Shown here piece by piece: positions 8,281-18,638 of a stretch of 64,000 bases of DNA. The notes beneath the pieces are model-generated. The model ran no database searches. It was not told the origin of the DNA and saw only the letters and a program-made list of their open reading frames with translations. The translations under genes were made by a program, and so were the position numbers. Origin of the DNA: Nitrospira sp. (GTDB lineage: Bacteria; Nitrospirota; Nitrospiria; Nitrospirales; Nitrospiraceae); assembly GCA_018242685.1 (NCBI GenBank), contig JAFEBM010000018.1:90805-154804 (forward strand). Reading direction: 5' to 3'. The first letter of the stretch is position 1. Each line of letters opens with the position of its first letter.

Positions 8281-9288
8281 GTGAAACGCACCATCCTTAT
8301 CGTTCATCCCGGTGCACTTGGGGATGTCCTGCTGGCTGTCCCAGCGATAAGGAGTCTGCGTGTGAGGTTTTCCCAACATGAGATCGTGCTTATCGCTTCT
8401 GCAGCCGTGAGCCGACTACTAGTGGCTTGTGGGGTGATTGACGAGTGGGTTTCATTTGAAGGACAAGCAGGTCTGGGGTTGTTTTCAGAAACTTTATCCA
8501 TATCTGGGAAATTGCAATCATGGTTGAATCGATGTGATTTGGCTGTGGGTTGGACGGAGGACAAAGATGGCGCCCTTCGGTCTCTATTTCGGGAAGCGGG
8601 CATAGGGCTGGTCCAGGTACAGTCGCCATTTGCCATGGGATTACGTTCGCGGCATCAGGGCAAGCGTTTTCTTGAGACGCTGGGTAAAACGGCTGGAGAT
8701 ATTTCGTCAGAGGAAACGATACAAGTGCCCCCACATCTCATGGAGTGGGGTAGAGACTATCTTCAGACTTTTGGGGTTTCTCACGATCAATCGCTGATCC
8801 TTGTGCATTCGGGCAGCGGAAGCATTCATAAGTGCCTTGAACCCGGAAGAATGGCCTTGCTGATTGAACAGCTACAGCAAAACGGGATGTGCCCACTAGT
8901 TTTGGAGGGACCAGCAGATCGAGAGGCTGTAGGCAATGCATTGCGGTTTGTGAGTAAGCCACCTCTTGTTCTCAGAAACCTCGATCTTTCCCAGCTTGCG
9001 AGCGTCCTTGTGCAGGCCACGCTATATATCGGTCATGATTCTGGGGTGACCCATCTGGCTGCTTTATTGGGTGTACGGACGATTGCCTTCTTCGGTCCCA
9101 CAGACGCACAGAGGTGGGCTCCACATGGTAGCCATGTGACGATCCTGCGTGGCTCATTCTGTCACTGTGAATCGTGGGAAAGAGTCAAAGAGTGTGTGGA
9201 GAAGCCTTGTCTTCAAGTGTCGATGGAAGAGATCCTGACAGCATTGAGAGGGGGAGAGAGCAGCACAAACCCTCGTAATTCCACATGA
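8281..9288 (+). CDS. glycosyltransferase family 9 (heptosyltransferase-like)
   Basis: Start GTG 8281 follows AGGA at 8271-8274; an upstream in-frame start would overlap mobA. The 335-aa protein has the family 9 hallmarks: ILIVHPGALGDVLLAVPAI at the N-terminus, then VHSGSGS and GHDSGVTHLAALLGVRTIAFFGPTD in the C-terminal nucleotide-sugar domain. Family members add heptose or related sugars to lipopolysaccharide core on the cytoplasmic side of the inner membrane. No other envelope-sugar genes are near, so the exact substrate cannot be assigned. Confidence 0.8.
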   Translation: MKRTILIVHPGALGDVLLAVPAIRSLRVRFSQHEIVLIASAAVSRLLVACGVIDEWVSFEGQAGLGLFSETLSISGKLQSWLNRCDLAVGWTEDKDGALRSLFREAGIGLVQVQSPFAMGLRSRHQGKRFLETLGKTAGDISSEETIQVPPHLMEWGRDYLQTFGVSHDQSLILVHSGSGSIHKCLEPGRMALLIEQLQQNGMCPLVLEGPADREAVGNALRFVSKPPLVLRNLDLSQLASVLVQATLYIGHDSGVTHLAALLGVRTIAFFGPTDAQRWAPHGSHVTILRGSFCHCESWERVKECVEKPCLQVSMEEILTALRGGESSTNPRNST

Positions 9289-9369
9289 ACCGCCTTGTCT
9301 CTGTCTACCTCATGTGATAAGGTGGCGCGTTAATTTCCTTCCTTTGGCAAGGGATTAGAGAGAATTGTT

Positions 9370-11094
9370 GTGTCTCAAGGACTCGTGCAAGAGCGGGTAA
9401 CAACGGCCCTACTTGGCGCCCTCAATGGCGCGAGGGAAAAAGGGCAGTTGAAGACGACGGCTTGGCCCACGCTTAGCCTTGACGCGCCCAAACGGCCGGA
9501 GTGGGGTGATCTCGCTTCGACGGTGGCGATGTCTTTGGCTTCCTCTGAACACAAGGCACCTCACGATATCGCCCAAATCATCGTAGAAAATCTTCCTCAG
9601 AGAGCGCAGCTGTTTGATCGTGTGGAAATCGTTCGTCCCGGTTTCTTGAATCTTACGGTGAAACCGGCTCTCTGGCAGGAGGTGCTCCGTGAAATCGAGT
9701 TCCAAGGGGCTCGCTATGGCCGGTCGGCTGTCGGAACCGGTCATCGGGTGCTGGTTGAGTATGTGAGCGCCAATCCGACCGGCCCATTGCATGTCGGCCA
9801 TGGCAGAGGAGCAGCGGTCGGCCATGCAGTTGTCCGGTTACTGAATGCAATCGGATACGATGCCGTAGGCGAGTACTATATCAACGACGCTGGACGACAG
9901 ATGAAATTGTTGGGCGCATCTGTCTATGCTCGTTACCAAGAGTTGTTGGGGCGGACCGTCGAGTTCCCTGAGGATGGTTATCATGGCTCATACATCACCG
10001 CTGTGGCACAGCAGATCAAGGAGCAACTCGACCGCGTAGCTCGTGAACTGCCTCCTGCCGATCTTGAGGCTCGCTGTCTCTCGCTTGCCTATCAGATCCT
10101 GCTGGGACTCATCCGTGACGATCTTCGGTCATTTGGCATCGAGATCCAATCCTGGTTCAGCGAAGCGTCGCTTCTAGAGTCGAAAGCCATCGAGCGAGCT
10201 CTGGCTGAATTACAATCCCGCGACCTCCTGTTCCTGCAGGAAGGGGCATGGTGGTTTCGGGCATCCATGTACGGCGATGAAAAAGACCGCGTCGTCAAGA
10301 AGCAGGATGCTGAGTATACATACTTAGCGTCCGATATCGCCTACCACCATGACAAGCTGAGGCGTGGTTACGATCTGCTGGTCGACGTCTTTGGCGCCGA
10401 CCACCATGGATATATCCCGCGCATGCAAGCCGTCATGCAGGCCTATGGACATCCCAAAGATCGTCTCCACGTCGTGCTGGTTCAGTTGGTGAAGCTGCTG
10501 CGGGATGGAGTCGAGGTGAAGATGTCTAAGCGGACCGGGGAATTCATTACGATGCGGGAAGTCATCGATGAGGTTGGAGCCGACGCTGCGAAGTTCTATT
10601 TCTTAATGCGGGACTCCAAGACGCATCTCGAATTTGATCTGGAATTGGCGAAGCAACGGTCCGCCGACAATCCGGTGTACTACGTCCAATATGCCCATGC
10701 GAGGATCTGCAGCCTCTGGCGTGTGGCATCCGAAAGGGGAACGGCCCGACCGCCCGCATTGGAGACGGACCTGACTGTTTTGACCGACCCCGATGAATTG
10801 GGGCTGATCAAAAAACTTTCCTCCTACCCTGAAATTATCCAAGCCAGCGCGCTGGCCTTTGAGCCGCATCGAGTGACGTATTATCTCCAGCAATTGGCGG
10901 CGCTTCTCCATACGTTTTATAACAAACACCGTGTGTTGCCTCCTGTAACCGATCAGGAGCATTGTGAGTCGGTGTCCCCGGAAGTCCTCACGCCAAAACG
11001 AACTGCGGCGCGTCTAGTCTTGATGGGGGCTGTCCAGCAGGTTCTTAGAAATGGGCTTGAGGTGCTCGGCATCTCGGCTCCTGAGCACATGTAG
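9370..11094 (+). CDS. argS: arginyl-tRNA synthetase
   Basis: This enzyme charges tRNA-Arg with arginine. The 574-aa length is normal for the family. The class I signatures are present: HVGH (from residue 141) in NPTGPLHVGHGRG, and KMSKR (from residue 384). An N-terminal add-domain precedes the catalytic core, and the C-terminal DALR anticodon-binding domain ends LEVLGISAPEHM. The start is GTG 9370, with only a weak AGAGAG site upstream; no better start is visible. It is followed 22 bases later by tgt. Confidence 0.97.
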   Translation: MSQGLVQERVTTALLGALNGAREKGQLKTTAWPTLSLDAPKRPEWGDLASTVAMSLASSEHKAPHDIAQIIVENLPQRAQLFDRVEIVRPGFLNLTVKPALWQEVLREIEFQGARYGRSAVGTGHRVLVEYVSANPTGPLHVGHGRGAAVGHAVVRLLNAIGYDAVGEYYINDAGRQMKLLGASVYARYQELLGRTVEFPEDGYHGSYITAVAQQIKEQLDRVARELPPADLEARCLSLAYQILLGLIRDDLRSFGIEIQSWFSEASLLESKAIERALAELQSRDLLFLQEGAWWFRASMYGDEKDRVVKKQDAEYTYLASDIAYHHDKLRRGYDLLVDVFGADHHGYIPRMQAVMQAYGHPKDRLHVVLVQLVKLLRDGVEVKMSKRTGEFITMREVIDEVGADAAKFYFLMRDSKTHLEFDLELAKQRSADNPVYYVQYAHARICSLWRVASERGTARPPALETDLTVLTDPDELGLIKKLSSYPEIIQASALAFEPHRVTYYLQQLAALLHTFYNKHRVLPPVTDQEHCESVSPEVLTPKRTAARLVLMGAVQQVLRNGLEVLGISAPEHM

Positions 11095-11116
11095 CGGGTC
11101 AGACCCCTCATAATAG

Positions 11117-12292
<1,176 letters not shown>

Positions 12293-12310
12293 AAAAAGGG
12301 GATGTGTTCG

Positions 12311-12652
12311 ATGTTGATGGAATCCATTGCATGGGCTGAGGGGACGGGCGGAGGCGGGTCGCCCGCCAGCGGAGGGGCGGGCGGAATCCTATCCTTGATC
12401 CCGTTCCTCTTGATCTTTATCATTTTCTATTTTCTTCTGATCCGGCCTCAACAGAAGAAGCAAAAGCAACAGAAGGCGTTGTTGGACGCGGTGAAGAAGG
12501 GCGACAAGGTGGTCACGACGTCGGGGATTTGGGGCACCATCACCAATATGGGGAAAGAGACCGTGACGCTGCAGATTGCCGATAATACCAAGATCAAAAT
12601 GCAGCGCGAGAATATTGCGCGAGTGCGTAGCGAAGAAGAAGACAAAGAATAA
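12311..12652 (+). CDS. yajC: preprotein translocase subunit YajC
   Basis: YajC is a small single-pass protein that associates with SecDF and the SecYEG translocon. After a glycine/serine-rich N-terminus the protein has one helix (LIPFLLIFIIFYFLLIRPQQKKQ) with the family's RPQQKK boundary, and then the KGDKVVTTSGIWGTI domain. ATG 12311 is preferred over 12302 because AAAAAGGGG at 12292-12300 would touch the earlier codon. The length of 113 aa is usual. Confidence 0.95.
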   Translation: MLMESIAWAEGTGGGGSPASGGAGGILSLIPFLLIFIIFYFLLIRPQQKKQKQQKALLDAVKKGDKVVTTSGIWGTITNMGKETVTLQIADNTKIKMQRENIARVRSEEEDKE

Positions 12653-12697
12653 GGACAACGACGCATCGTTCAAATGGGATAAGGGGTCACGGACGAC

Positions 12698-14335
12698 ATG
12701 AAAAAGGTAAGTGGGCGGCTATGGTTACTCACGCTGGTCATCTTGGTATCGGTAGTGGCCTTTCTCCCCTCGTATCAGCCGGTGTATCAGGCGTTGCCCG
12801 GCTGGGTAAAGGGAGCTCTTCCGAACAAGGGAATTACGTTGGGGTTGGATTTGCAGGGCGGCATCCATATGGTCCTGGAGGTAGACGAGGATCGTGCCGT
12901 GGAGATCGCGGTTGACCGTTCTGTCACCGCGCTACAGGATCTCTTGACCGAAAAGAAGCTCGCGGTCGACTCGGTCAAGCGGATCGGCCACGATCAAATC
13001 ACGATTCAACTCCAGAATGCCGACGCGAAGGTCTCCGCTCAAAAACTGATCGATAATTTCCCAATTTTTGTCGAGAAGGAGTCGTCCGGATCGACGAATG
13101 TCGCGGTGTGGGAACTTCGTGATCAAGAAGCCAAGCGAATCAAGGATTCCGCCATCAACCAGGCGTTGGAAACCATCCGAAACAGGATCGATCAGTTCGG
13201 TGTCGCGGAGCCGATCGTTCTGCGCCAAGGGTTGAAGCAAATCGTCGTCCAGCTGCCCGGCGTCAAGGATCCGAAACGCGCCAAAGATTTGATCAAGGAG
13301 ACGGCGCTGCTCGAATTCAAAATGTTGGATGAAGACATCCACCTGGATCTGCCGGCGCGTGTTCCGAAAGACAAGGAAGCCGAGGTGCTCCAGCAGTTTG
13401 CCGGCAAAATACCGGATGGCGACCAGATCTTATTCGAGCGCATGGTCGACAAGGACACCGGTGTCGAGTTTCGCATACCCTATGTCGTCAAAAAGCGGGT
13501 CATGCTGACAGGTGATGTGTTGAGCGATGCGCGTGTCGCCATCGGCCAATTCAACGATTCGTATGTGTCCATCACGTTTGATTCCAAAGGAGGGCAGGAA
13601 TTCGAACGGATTACGGGCGAGAACGTCAAGAAACGTATGGCCGTCGTCCTTGATAACACCATCTACTCGGCGCCGGTCATCCAAGAGCGAATCTCGGGGG
13701 GGCGAGCTCAGATTACCGGGACATTCTCGACGCAGGAGGCCAATGATTTGGCGATCGTTCTGCGGGCCGGCGCGCTTCCGGCGCCTCTGAAGATCGTACA
13801 GGACCTTACTGTTGGTCCGTCCCTCGGCCAAGATTCCATCGATAAGGGGGTCAGGGCTACGCTCATCGCCGGGGCGATGGTGGTGGTCTTCATGATCGTG
13901 TATTACCGTCTGTCCGGGCTGATCGCGGACTTTGCCCTGGTGTTGAATCTGGTGTGTTTAATGGGCGCCCTGTCCGCCGTGACCGCGACGTTGACGCTCC
14001 CCGGCATCGCCGGTATCGTGCTGACGATTGGAATGGGAGTCGATTCGAACGTCTTGATTTTCGAGCGTATTCGTGAAGAGTTGCGCGGCGGAAAGGCGCC
14101 GCGATCCGCCGTCGATGCGGGTTACGACAAGGCGTTATTGACGATTATCGATTCACACGTGACGACGTTGATCACCGGAGTCGCTCTGTTTCTCTTTGGG
14201 ACCGGGCCTATCAAGGGGTTTGCCGTGACGCTGTGTCTGGGTATTGCCATCAACCTGTTCACGGCGTTGGTCGGGACAAAAGTGATTTTTGATCTGTTGT
14301 ATCATCGACAAAAAGTCGAGGCATTGAGCATCTAA
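12698..14335 (+). CDS. secD: protein translocase subunit SecD
   Basis: SecD and SecF together form a proton-motive-force-driven RND-type unit that pulls exported proteins through the SecYEG channel. The 545-aa protein starts with one helix, has the GLDLQGG signature, a large periplasmic P1 region, and ends with five transmembrane helices including GIVLTIGMGVDSNVLIFERIREE. The start is ATG 12698, 45 bases after yajC. Low risk of misassignment. Confidence 0.97.
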   Translation: MKKVSGRLWLLTLVILVSVVAFLPSYQPVYQALPGWVKGALPNKGITLGLDLQGGIHMVLEVDEDRAVEIAVDRSVTALQDLLTEKKLAVDSVKRIGHDQITIQLQNADAKVSAQKLIDNFPIFVEKESSGSTNVAVWELRDQEAKRIKDSAINQALETIRNRIDQFGVAEPIVLRQGLKQIVVQLPGVKDPKRAKDLIKETALLEFKMLDEDIHLDLPARVPKDKEAEVLQQFAGKIPDGDQILFERMVDKDTGVEFRIPYVVKKRVMLTGDVLSDARVAIGQFNDSYVSITFDSKGGQEFERITGENVKKRMAVVLDNTIYSAPVIQERISGGRAQITGTFSTQEANDLAIVLRAGALPAPLKIVQDLTVGPSLGQDSIDKGVRATLIAGAMVVVFMIVYYRLSGLIADFALVLNLVCLMGALSAVTATLTLPGIAGIVLTIGMGVDSNVLIFERIREELRGGKAPRSAVDAGYDKALLTIIDSHVTTLITGVALFLFGTGPIKGFAVTLCLGIAINLFTALVGTKVIFDLLYHRQKVEALSI

Positions 14336-14397
14336 CCATGAAGCCGCCGGCGATCAGCCTTCAGGGGGAGACTCAGGGTTATCAAAAGGGAGCGCGC

Positions 14398-15315
14398 ATG
14401 TTAGAGATTCTCGGGAAGACCAACATTGACTTCATGGGCAAGCGCAAGTTCTCCTTTCTCTTTTCAGGGATCATGGTCTTGCTCGGGCTTATCGCTCTGG
14501 TCCAGATCGCACGGGGTGCGGCTAATCTGGGGATCGACTTTGCGGGGGGCACGGCCGTCCAACTCAAGTTTGAGCAGCAGGTCCGGATTGATGAGGCGCG
14601 AAAGGCTCTCGAAACCAACGGGCTGAATGATGTGGAGCTGCAGGAATTCGGACAAGATAACAAGCTCCTCATCCGGGTGAAAGCTTCCACGACAATTGAA
14701 GAAAAGACTGCGGAACGCGTGGTAGGAATCTTCGCCAAAGAGTTCTCGAACAACAAGTTCGTGGTGGACTCAACGACCGAGATCGGGCCGACCATCGGCA
14801 AGAAGCTTCAGGAAGATGCGCTCGTGGCCGTCGTCGTTTCATTTGCCGGTATTATTTTGTACATCGCGGCGCGATTCGAGCTTCGGTTCGGCGTCGCGGC
14901 TGCATTGGCGACGTTTCATGACGTCTTGGCCGTGATCGGGGCATTCTATATCCTGGACAAAGAAATTACGCTCCTGATCGTAACGGCGCTCTTGACGCTG
15001 GCCGGCTACTCCTTAACCGACACCGTCGTCGTGTTCGACCGGATCAGAGAAAATCTGAAGTTGCGGCGTCGAGAAAGCGAGGAAGCCACGATCAATTCCG
15101 CCATCAATCAGGTGTTGAGCCGCACGATCGTCACCAGTTTGACCGTTGTGATCGTCCTAATCCCATTGACTGTGGCGGGAGGAGAAGTGCTGCACGATTT
15201 CTCGCTTGCGCTGCTCTGGGGTGTGATTTTCGGCACCTATTCATCGGTATTCGTGGCCAGCCCTCTCTTATTGTTGTGGCCGGGAGCGCCTGGGCGACTT
15301 TTGAAACGCGGCTGA
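14398..15315 (+). CDS. secF: protein translocase subunit SecF
   Basis: Partner of SecD in Sec-dependent export. ATG 14398 is taken because AAAGGGAG precedes it by about six bases and the protein then begins like other SecF proteins (MLEILGKTNIDFMGKR); the earlier in-frame ATG at 14338 has no ribosome site. The 305 aa contain the GIDFAGG signature, six expected transmembrane segments and the DTVVVFDRIREN motif. It ends the secDF block; a 143-base gap with no recognised feature follows. Confidence 0.96.
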   Translation: MLEILGKTNIDFMGKRKFSFLFSGIMVLLGLIALVQIARGAANLGIDFAGGTAVQLKFEQQVRIDEARKALETNGLNDVELQEFGQDNKLLIRVKASTTIEEKTAERVVGIFAKEFSNNKFVVDSTTEIGPTIGKKLQEDALVAVVVSFAGIILYIAARFELRFGVAAALATFHDVLAVIGAFYILDKEITLLIVTALLTLAGYSLTDTVVVFDRIRENLKLRRRESEEATINSAINQVLSRTIVTSLTVVIVLIPLTVAGGEVLHDFSLALLWGVIFGTYSSVFVASPLLLLWPGAPGRLLKRG

Positions 15316-15458
15316 GTGAATGGTGGAATAGAGCGGCGCATTGCTTGTCCGTCTCGTGCTATCAGTGGTGAACGGTTCAGTGAGCGCCTCAGCGTCGATG
15401 GACGACGCGAACGCTTTTTCATAAGGACACGCCGTTCTCAGGTCTCTGTGGTGTAGTC

Positions 15459-18400
15459 ATGGCACTCTGGAGCCGGTCTCACAGCCTCCAGCAGAAGATC
15501 ATCGCAGCGATCGTAATGGTCGGTCTCCTGCCGCTGACACTCCTGCTCGCCCTCATCTATGTCGAAGAGCGACGTGCCTTGCGAGAGTCGACGGGGGCGA
15601 ATTTCAAAGAAGTCGCCGTCGAAGCCGCCCGTCGGATTGAAATACATATTACGCAGGGTATGAACGAAGCTCAACAACTCGCGACGACACCCTTCCTTCG
15701 CACCGCCGTCTCGGAGGCCAACCGAACGTATGAGGGCAAAGACGCTCAAAGTATTTCCGACATCATCAGGGACTGGCAACAGCGGTGGGGGCAGCGCGAC
15801 AAGCGAAGCGAATTTCCGCACTTCGTCAATCGGATCGTGACCAACTACTTGATTCGATGGCACGAAATTCGAAAATCAGACTATGTCGGCATTTTGGTCA
15901 CCGATGGACAGGGAGCCTTGGTCGTCAGTTCACTTCCTCAAGTGGAGTATTCCTATGCCAAGACCGTCTGGTGGCAGGCTGTGATAAAAGGCGGCAGCCG
16001 GCAGCCGTATGTGAGTGAAATCGCCTTCGACCCATCGTTTGGAACTCACGTGGTCATCGTGGCTGCTCCGATCCTGGATGATCAACGTCGGACTGTGATC
16101 GGGGCTGTGACGATCCTGCTTCGGCGTGACACCCTGTTCCAGTCCCTCGCTGAGGCTTCCTTCGGCGCGACAGGCCATGCCATGTTGTTCGCCTCAGACG
16201 GGGGTGTGGTGATTTGCCCAGTCCTTGCTCCTGAGGCCCATTCGATTGATGCCGAATTGCTCGGTACGTTGGGTGCTCCGAAACCAGGATGGGCGGTGGC
16301 TGCCGACGATTCGCATGGAGATAAGCACGCTCTGATCGGGTTTGCACCGGTGCGGTTTGCCGATCAACTGGCGACAGGCAGTCTCGGCGGAAAACGGTGG
16401 ATGACCCTGGTGCGTCAGGATGCAGCCGAAACGTTCGCTCCGCTGGGTGAGCTGATGACCAAAATGCTGTTGCTCGGCTCAGTGGTGCTGATCGGCCTTG
16501 GAGGGATCGGCGTCATCGTTGCCCGCCGGATCGCGCGGCCGATTCAGCTCTTGCACGACGGAGTGCAGCAGATCGGGAGCGGTCGCTTGGAGCAGCGGGT
16601 GGAGTTGAAGACCGGCGATGAAATTGAAGGACTTGCCCAGGCCTTCAATCAGATGGCGTCCAATCTGCAACGTTCGTTCGGGCAGCTGGAACAACGAATG
16701 ACAGAGGTTCGGCAGTTGGAGGAAAAATATCGAGATCTGATCGAACATGCCCCGGAAATGATCTGTCAACTCGATCGAGGCGGTCGACTGGTGCATGTCA
16801 ATAAGACCGGCCTCGACAAACTCGGCTATACCCTCGATGAGATGTTAGGCATAAAGCTATGGGATTATGTTCCCAACGGGCAGGAATTGAACGTATTGCA
16901 TTTCCTGGAACGGCTTGTTTCACACGGGCAAAGCTCGATGGAAACGGTGCTGGTGGCCAAGGATGGCCGGTTGATGGATGTGGAGGTTCATGGGACGGCT
17001 CTGTTCGATCAAGAACGAGGCGGGCTGATTCACTCGCGTGCGTTCGTTCGAGATGTGACTGAACGGCGTCGGTTGGAGCAGGAGATACAGCGGTATACCG
17101 TTGGATTGGAACAGGTGGTGTCGGAACGGACACAGCAGCTGACGGTCTCTCAAGCCCGCTACAAGGCCTTGTTCGACTTCGTGGCCGACTCTGTGTTTAT
17201 GGTGAGTGCAACCGGGTCCGTCGTGGCCGTGAACGAGCGGGAACAACAAGTATTGGGCTATGCCGAGTCGAAGATTGTCGGGAAAAGCTTTCTCGGCATC
17301 GTGCCGGACACGCATCACCAGGCTTTTACGGACTGGTTGTGCGATGTCAGCACGGAGCAACGGCAGGTCGCCACTCAAGAAATGACCGTGTACCACGCCG
17401 ATCGCCATGAGATTCCGGTGGAAATGGACCTGATCCGCGTGGGTGGGACCGAACCGTTGCTGGTGATGGTGCAGCTTCGCGATATTACCGATCGGAAGAA
17501 GCTCGAACGCCAACTGCACTCATACCGAGAAGATCTTGAACTGAAAGTTCGGGAGCGCACCAGAGAAATCGAAGAGACCAAGCAATACCTGGAAAATTTG
17601 CTGGAGAATGCCAACGACGTCATTTATACACTCGATCTCGATCAACAGTTCACCTATGTCAACGGGAAGGTCGATGCCTGGGGGTATCGCAAAGATGATT
17701 TGATCGGCCGGCCGTATCTCTCGCTCCTTTCACGGCGCCATCGGGGACGGCGTCTCAAGAGCACATTGGATATCGGAGCCAAGCAAGTGTACGAGGTTGA
17801 AGTCGTGACTCGGCTGGGCGAAGCGCGTGCCGTCATGGTCAGTGTCTCTCCTCTTCAAGGGGCCGACGGAGAGATCCTTGGAGTGCTTGGCATCGCGCGT
17901 GACATGACGGAGACCAAGAAGTTGGAACGACAGATACGGAACGCGGAAAAACTGGCCTCCATCGGCCAACTCGCGGCGGGAGTGGCCCATGAAATCAACA
18001 ATCCCCTCGGGGGAATCCTCAATTGCCTCTACAACCTTCGAAAGGGGACCCTCTCCCCGGCACGTCAAGAAGAATACTGGGTCTCCATGGAACATGGCGT
18101 TCGACGCGTTCAAAAGATCGTTCGGCAGTTGCTCGATTTTTCACAGCAGCACGAACCGGCATTCAGTCCGACCGATATCAATCGGATCGTCGACCAGGTA
18201 TTGGGGCTGACCACCCATCTGTTCGTTCCCAATCGGATTCGCTTGGAAACCGTCCCGGGCAACGGCTTGCCCAACGTGATGGTGGATCGGCATATGATCG
18301 AACAGGTCTTGATGAATTTGATCTTGAACGCCGTGCAAGCCATGAAAAACGGCGGAGTGCTGACGATCAGGACATCCGTGGCCGAGGGCATCTGCCGAGT

Positions 18401-18638
18401 CGAGGTGAACGATACGGGGTCCGGCATTTCCGCATCAGTCCTCCCGCGGGTCTTTGATCCCTTCTTCACGACCAAAGGGGAAGGGGAGGGGACAGGGCTG
18501 GGTCTCTCGGTCAATCTGGGCATCGTGGAACGTCATGGCGGGAAAATTTTGGTCGAGAGCGAAGTCGGAAAAGGAACGACATTCACACTGTGTCTGCCCG
18601 TGTCGCGAGACCGTTTCTTTGCGGAGAAAAAAGCATGA
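15459..18638 (+). CDS. membrane sensor histidine kinase with Cache, HAMP and three PAS domains
   Basis: A 1059-aa two-component sensor. In order: transmembrane helix (about 16-33), large periplasmic sensing region of Cache type, second helix (about 335-355, LLLGSVVLIGLGGIGVIVA), HAMP (RRIARPIQLL...), three PAS domains separated by coiled-coil linkers ending ERRRLEQ, DRKKLER and ETKKLER, a HisKA dimerisation domain with phospho-acceptor His844 in AAGVAHEINNPLGG, and a C-terminal ATPase domain with NDTGSGIS and GTGLGLSV. Its stop overlaps the response regulator start by four bases, so the two form a translationally coupled pair. Ligand unknown. Confidence 0.92.
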   Translation: MALWSRSHSLQQKIIAAIVMVGLLPLTLLLALIYVEERRALRESTGANFKEVAVEAARRIEIHITQGMNEAQQLATTPFLRTAVSEANRTYEGKDAQSISDIIRDWQQRWGQRDKRSEFPHFVNRIVTNYLIRWHEIRKSDYVGILVTDGQGALVVSSLPQVEYSYAKTVWWQAVIKGGSRQPYVSEIAFDPSFGTHVVIVAAPILDDQRRTVIGAVTILLRRDTLFQSLAEASFGATGHAMLFASDGGVVICPVLAPEAHSIDAELLGTLGAPKPGWAVAADDSHGDKHALIGFAPVRFADQLATGSLGGKRWMTLVRQDAAETFAPLGELMTKMLLLGSVVLIGLGGIGVIVARRIARPIQLLHDGVQQIGSGRLEQRVELKTGDEIEGLAQAFNQMASNLQRSFGQLEQRMTEVRQLEEKYRDLIEHAPEMICQLDRGGRLVHVNKTGLDKLGYTLDEMLGIKLWDYVPNGQELNVLHFLERLVSHGQSSMETVLVAKDGRLMDVEVHGTALFDQERGGLIHSRAFVRDVTERRRLEQEIQRYTVGLEQVVSERTQQLTVSQARYKALFDFVADSVFMVSATGSVVAVNEREQQVLGYAESKIVGKSFLGIVPDTHHQAFTDWLCDVSTEQRQVATQEMTVYHADRHEIPVEMDLIRVGGTEPLLVMVQLRDITDRKKLERQLHSYREDLELKVRERTREIEETKQYLENLLENANDVIYTLDLDQQFTYVNGKVDAWGYRKDDLIGRPYLSLLSRRHRGRRLKSTLDIGAKQVYEVEVVTRLGEARAVMVSVSPLQGADGEILGVLGIARDMTETKKLERQIRNAEKLASIGQLAAGVAHEINNPLGGILNCLYNLRKGTLSPARQEEYWVSMEHGVRRVQKIVRQLLDFSQQHEPAFSPTDINRIVDQVLGLTTHLFVPNRIRLETVPGNGLPNVMVDRHMIEQVLMNLILNAVQAMKNGGVLTIRTSVAEGICRVEVNDTGSGISASVLPRVFDPFFTTKGEGEGTGLGLSVNLGIVERHGGKILVESEVGKGTTFTLCLPVSRDRFFAEKKA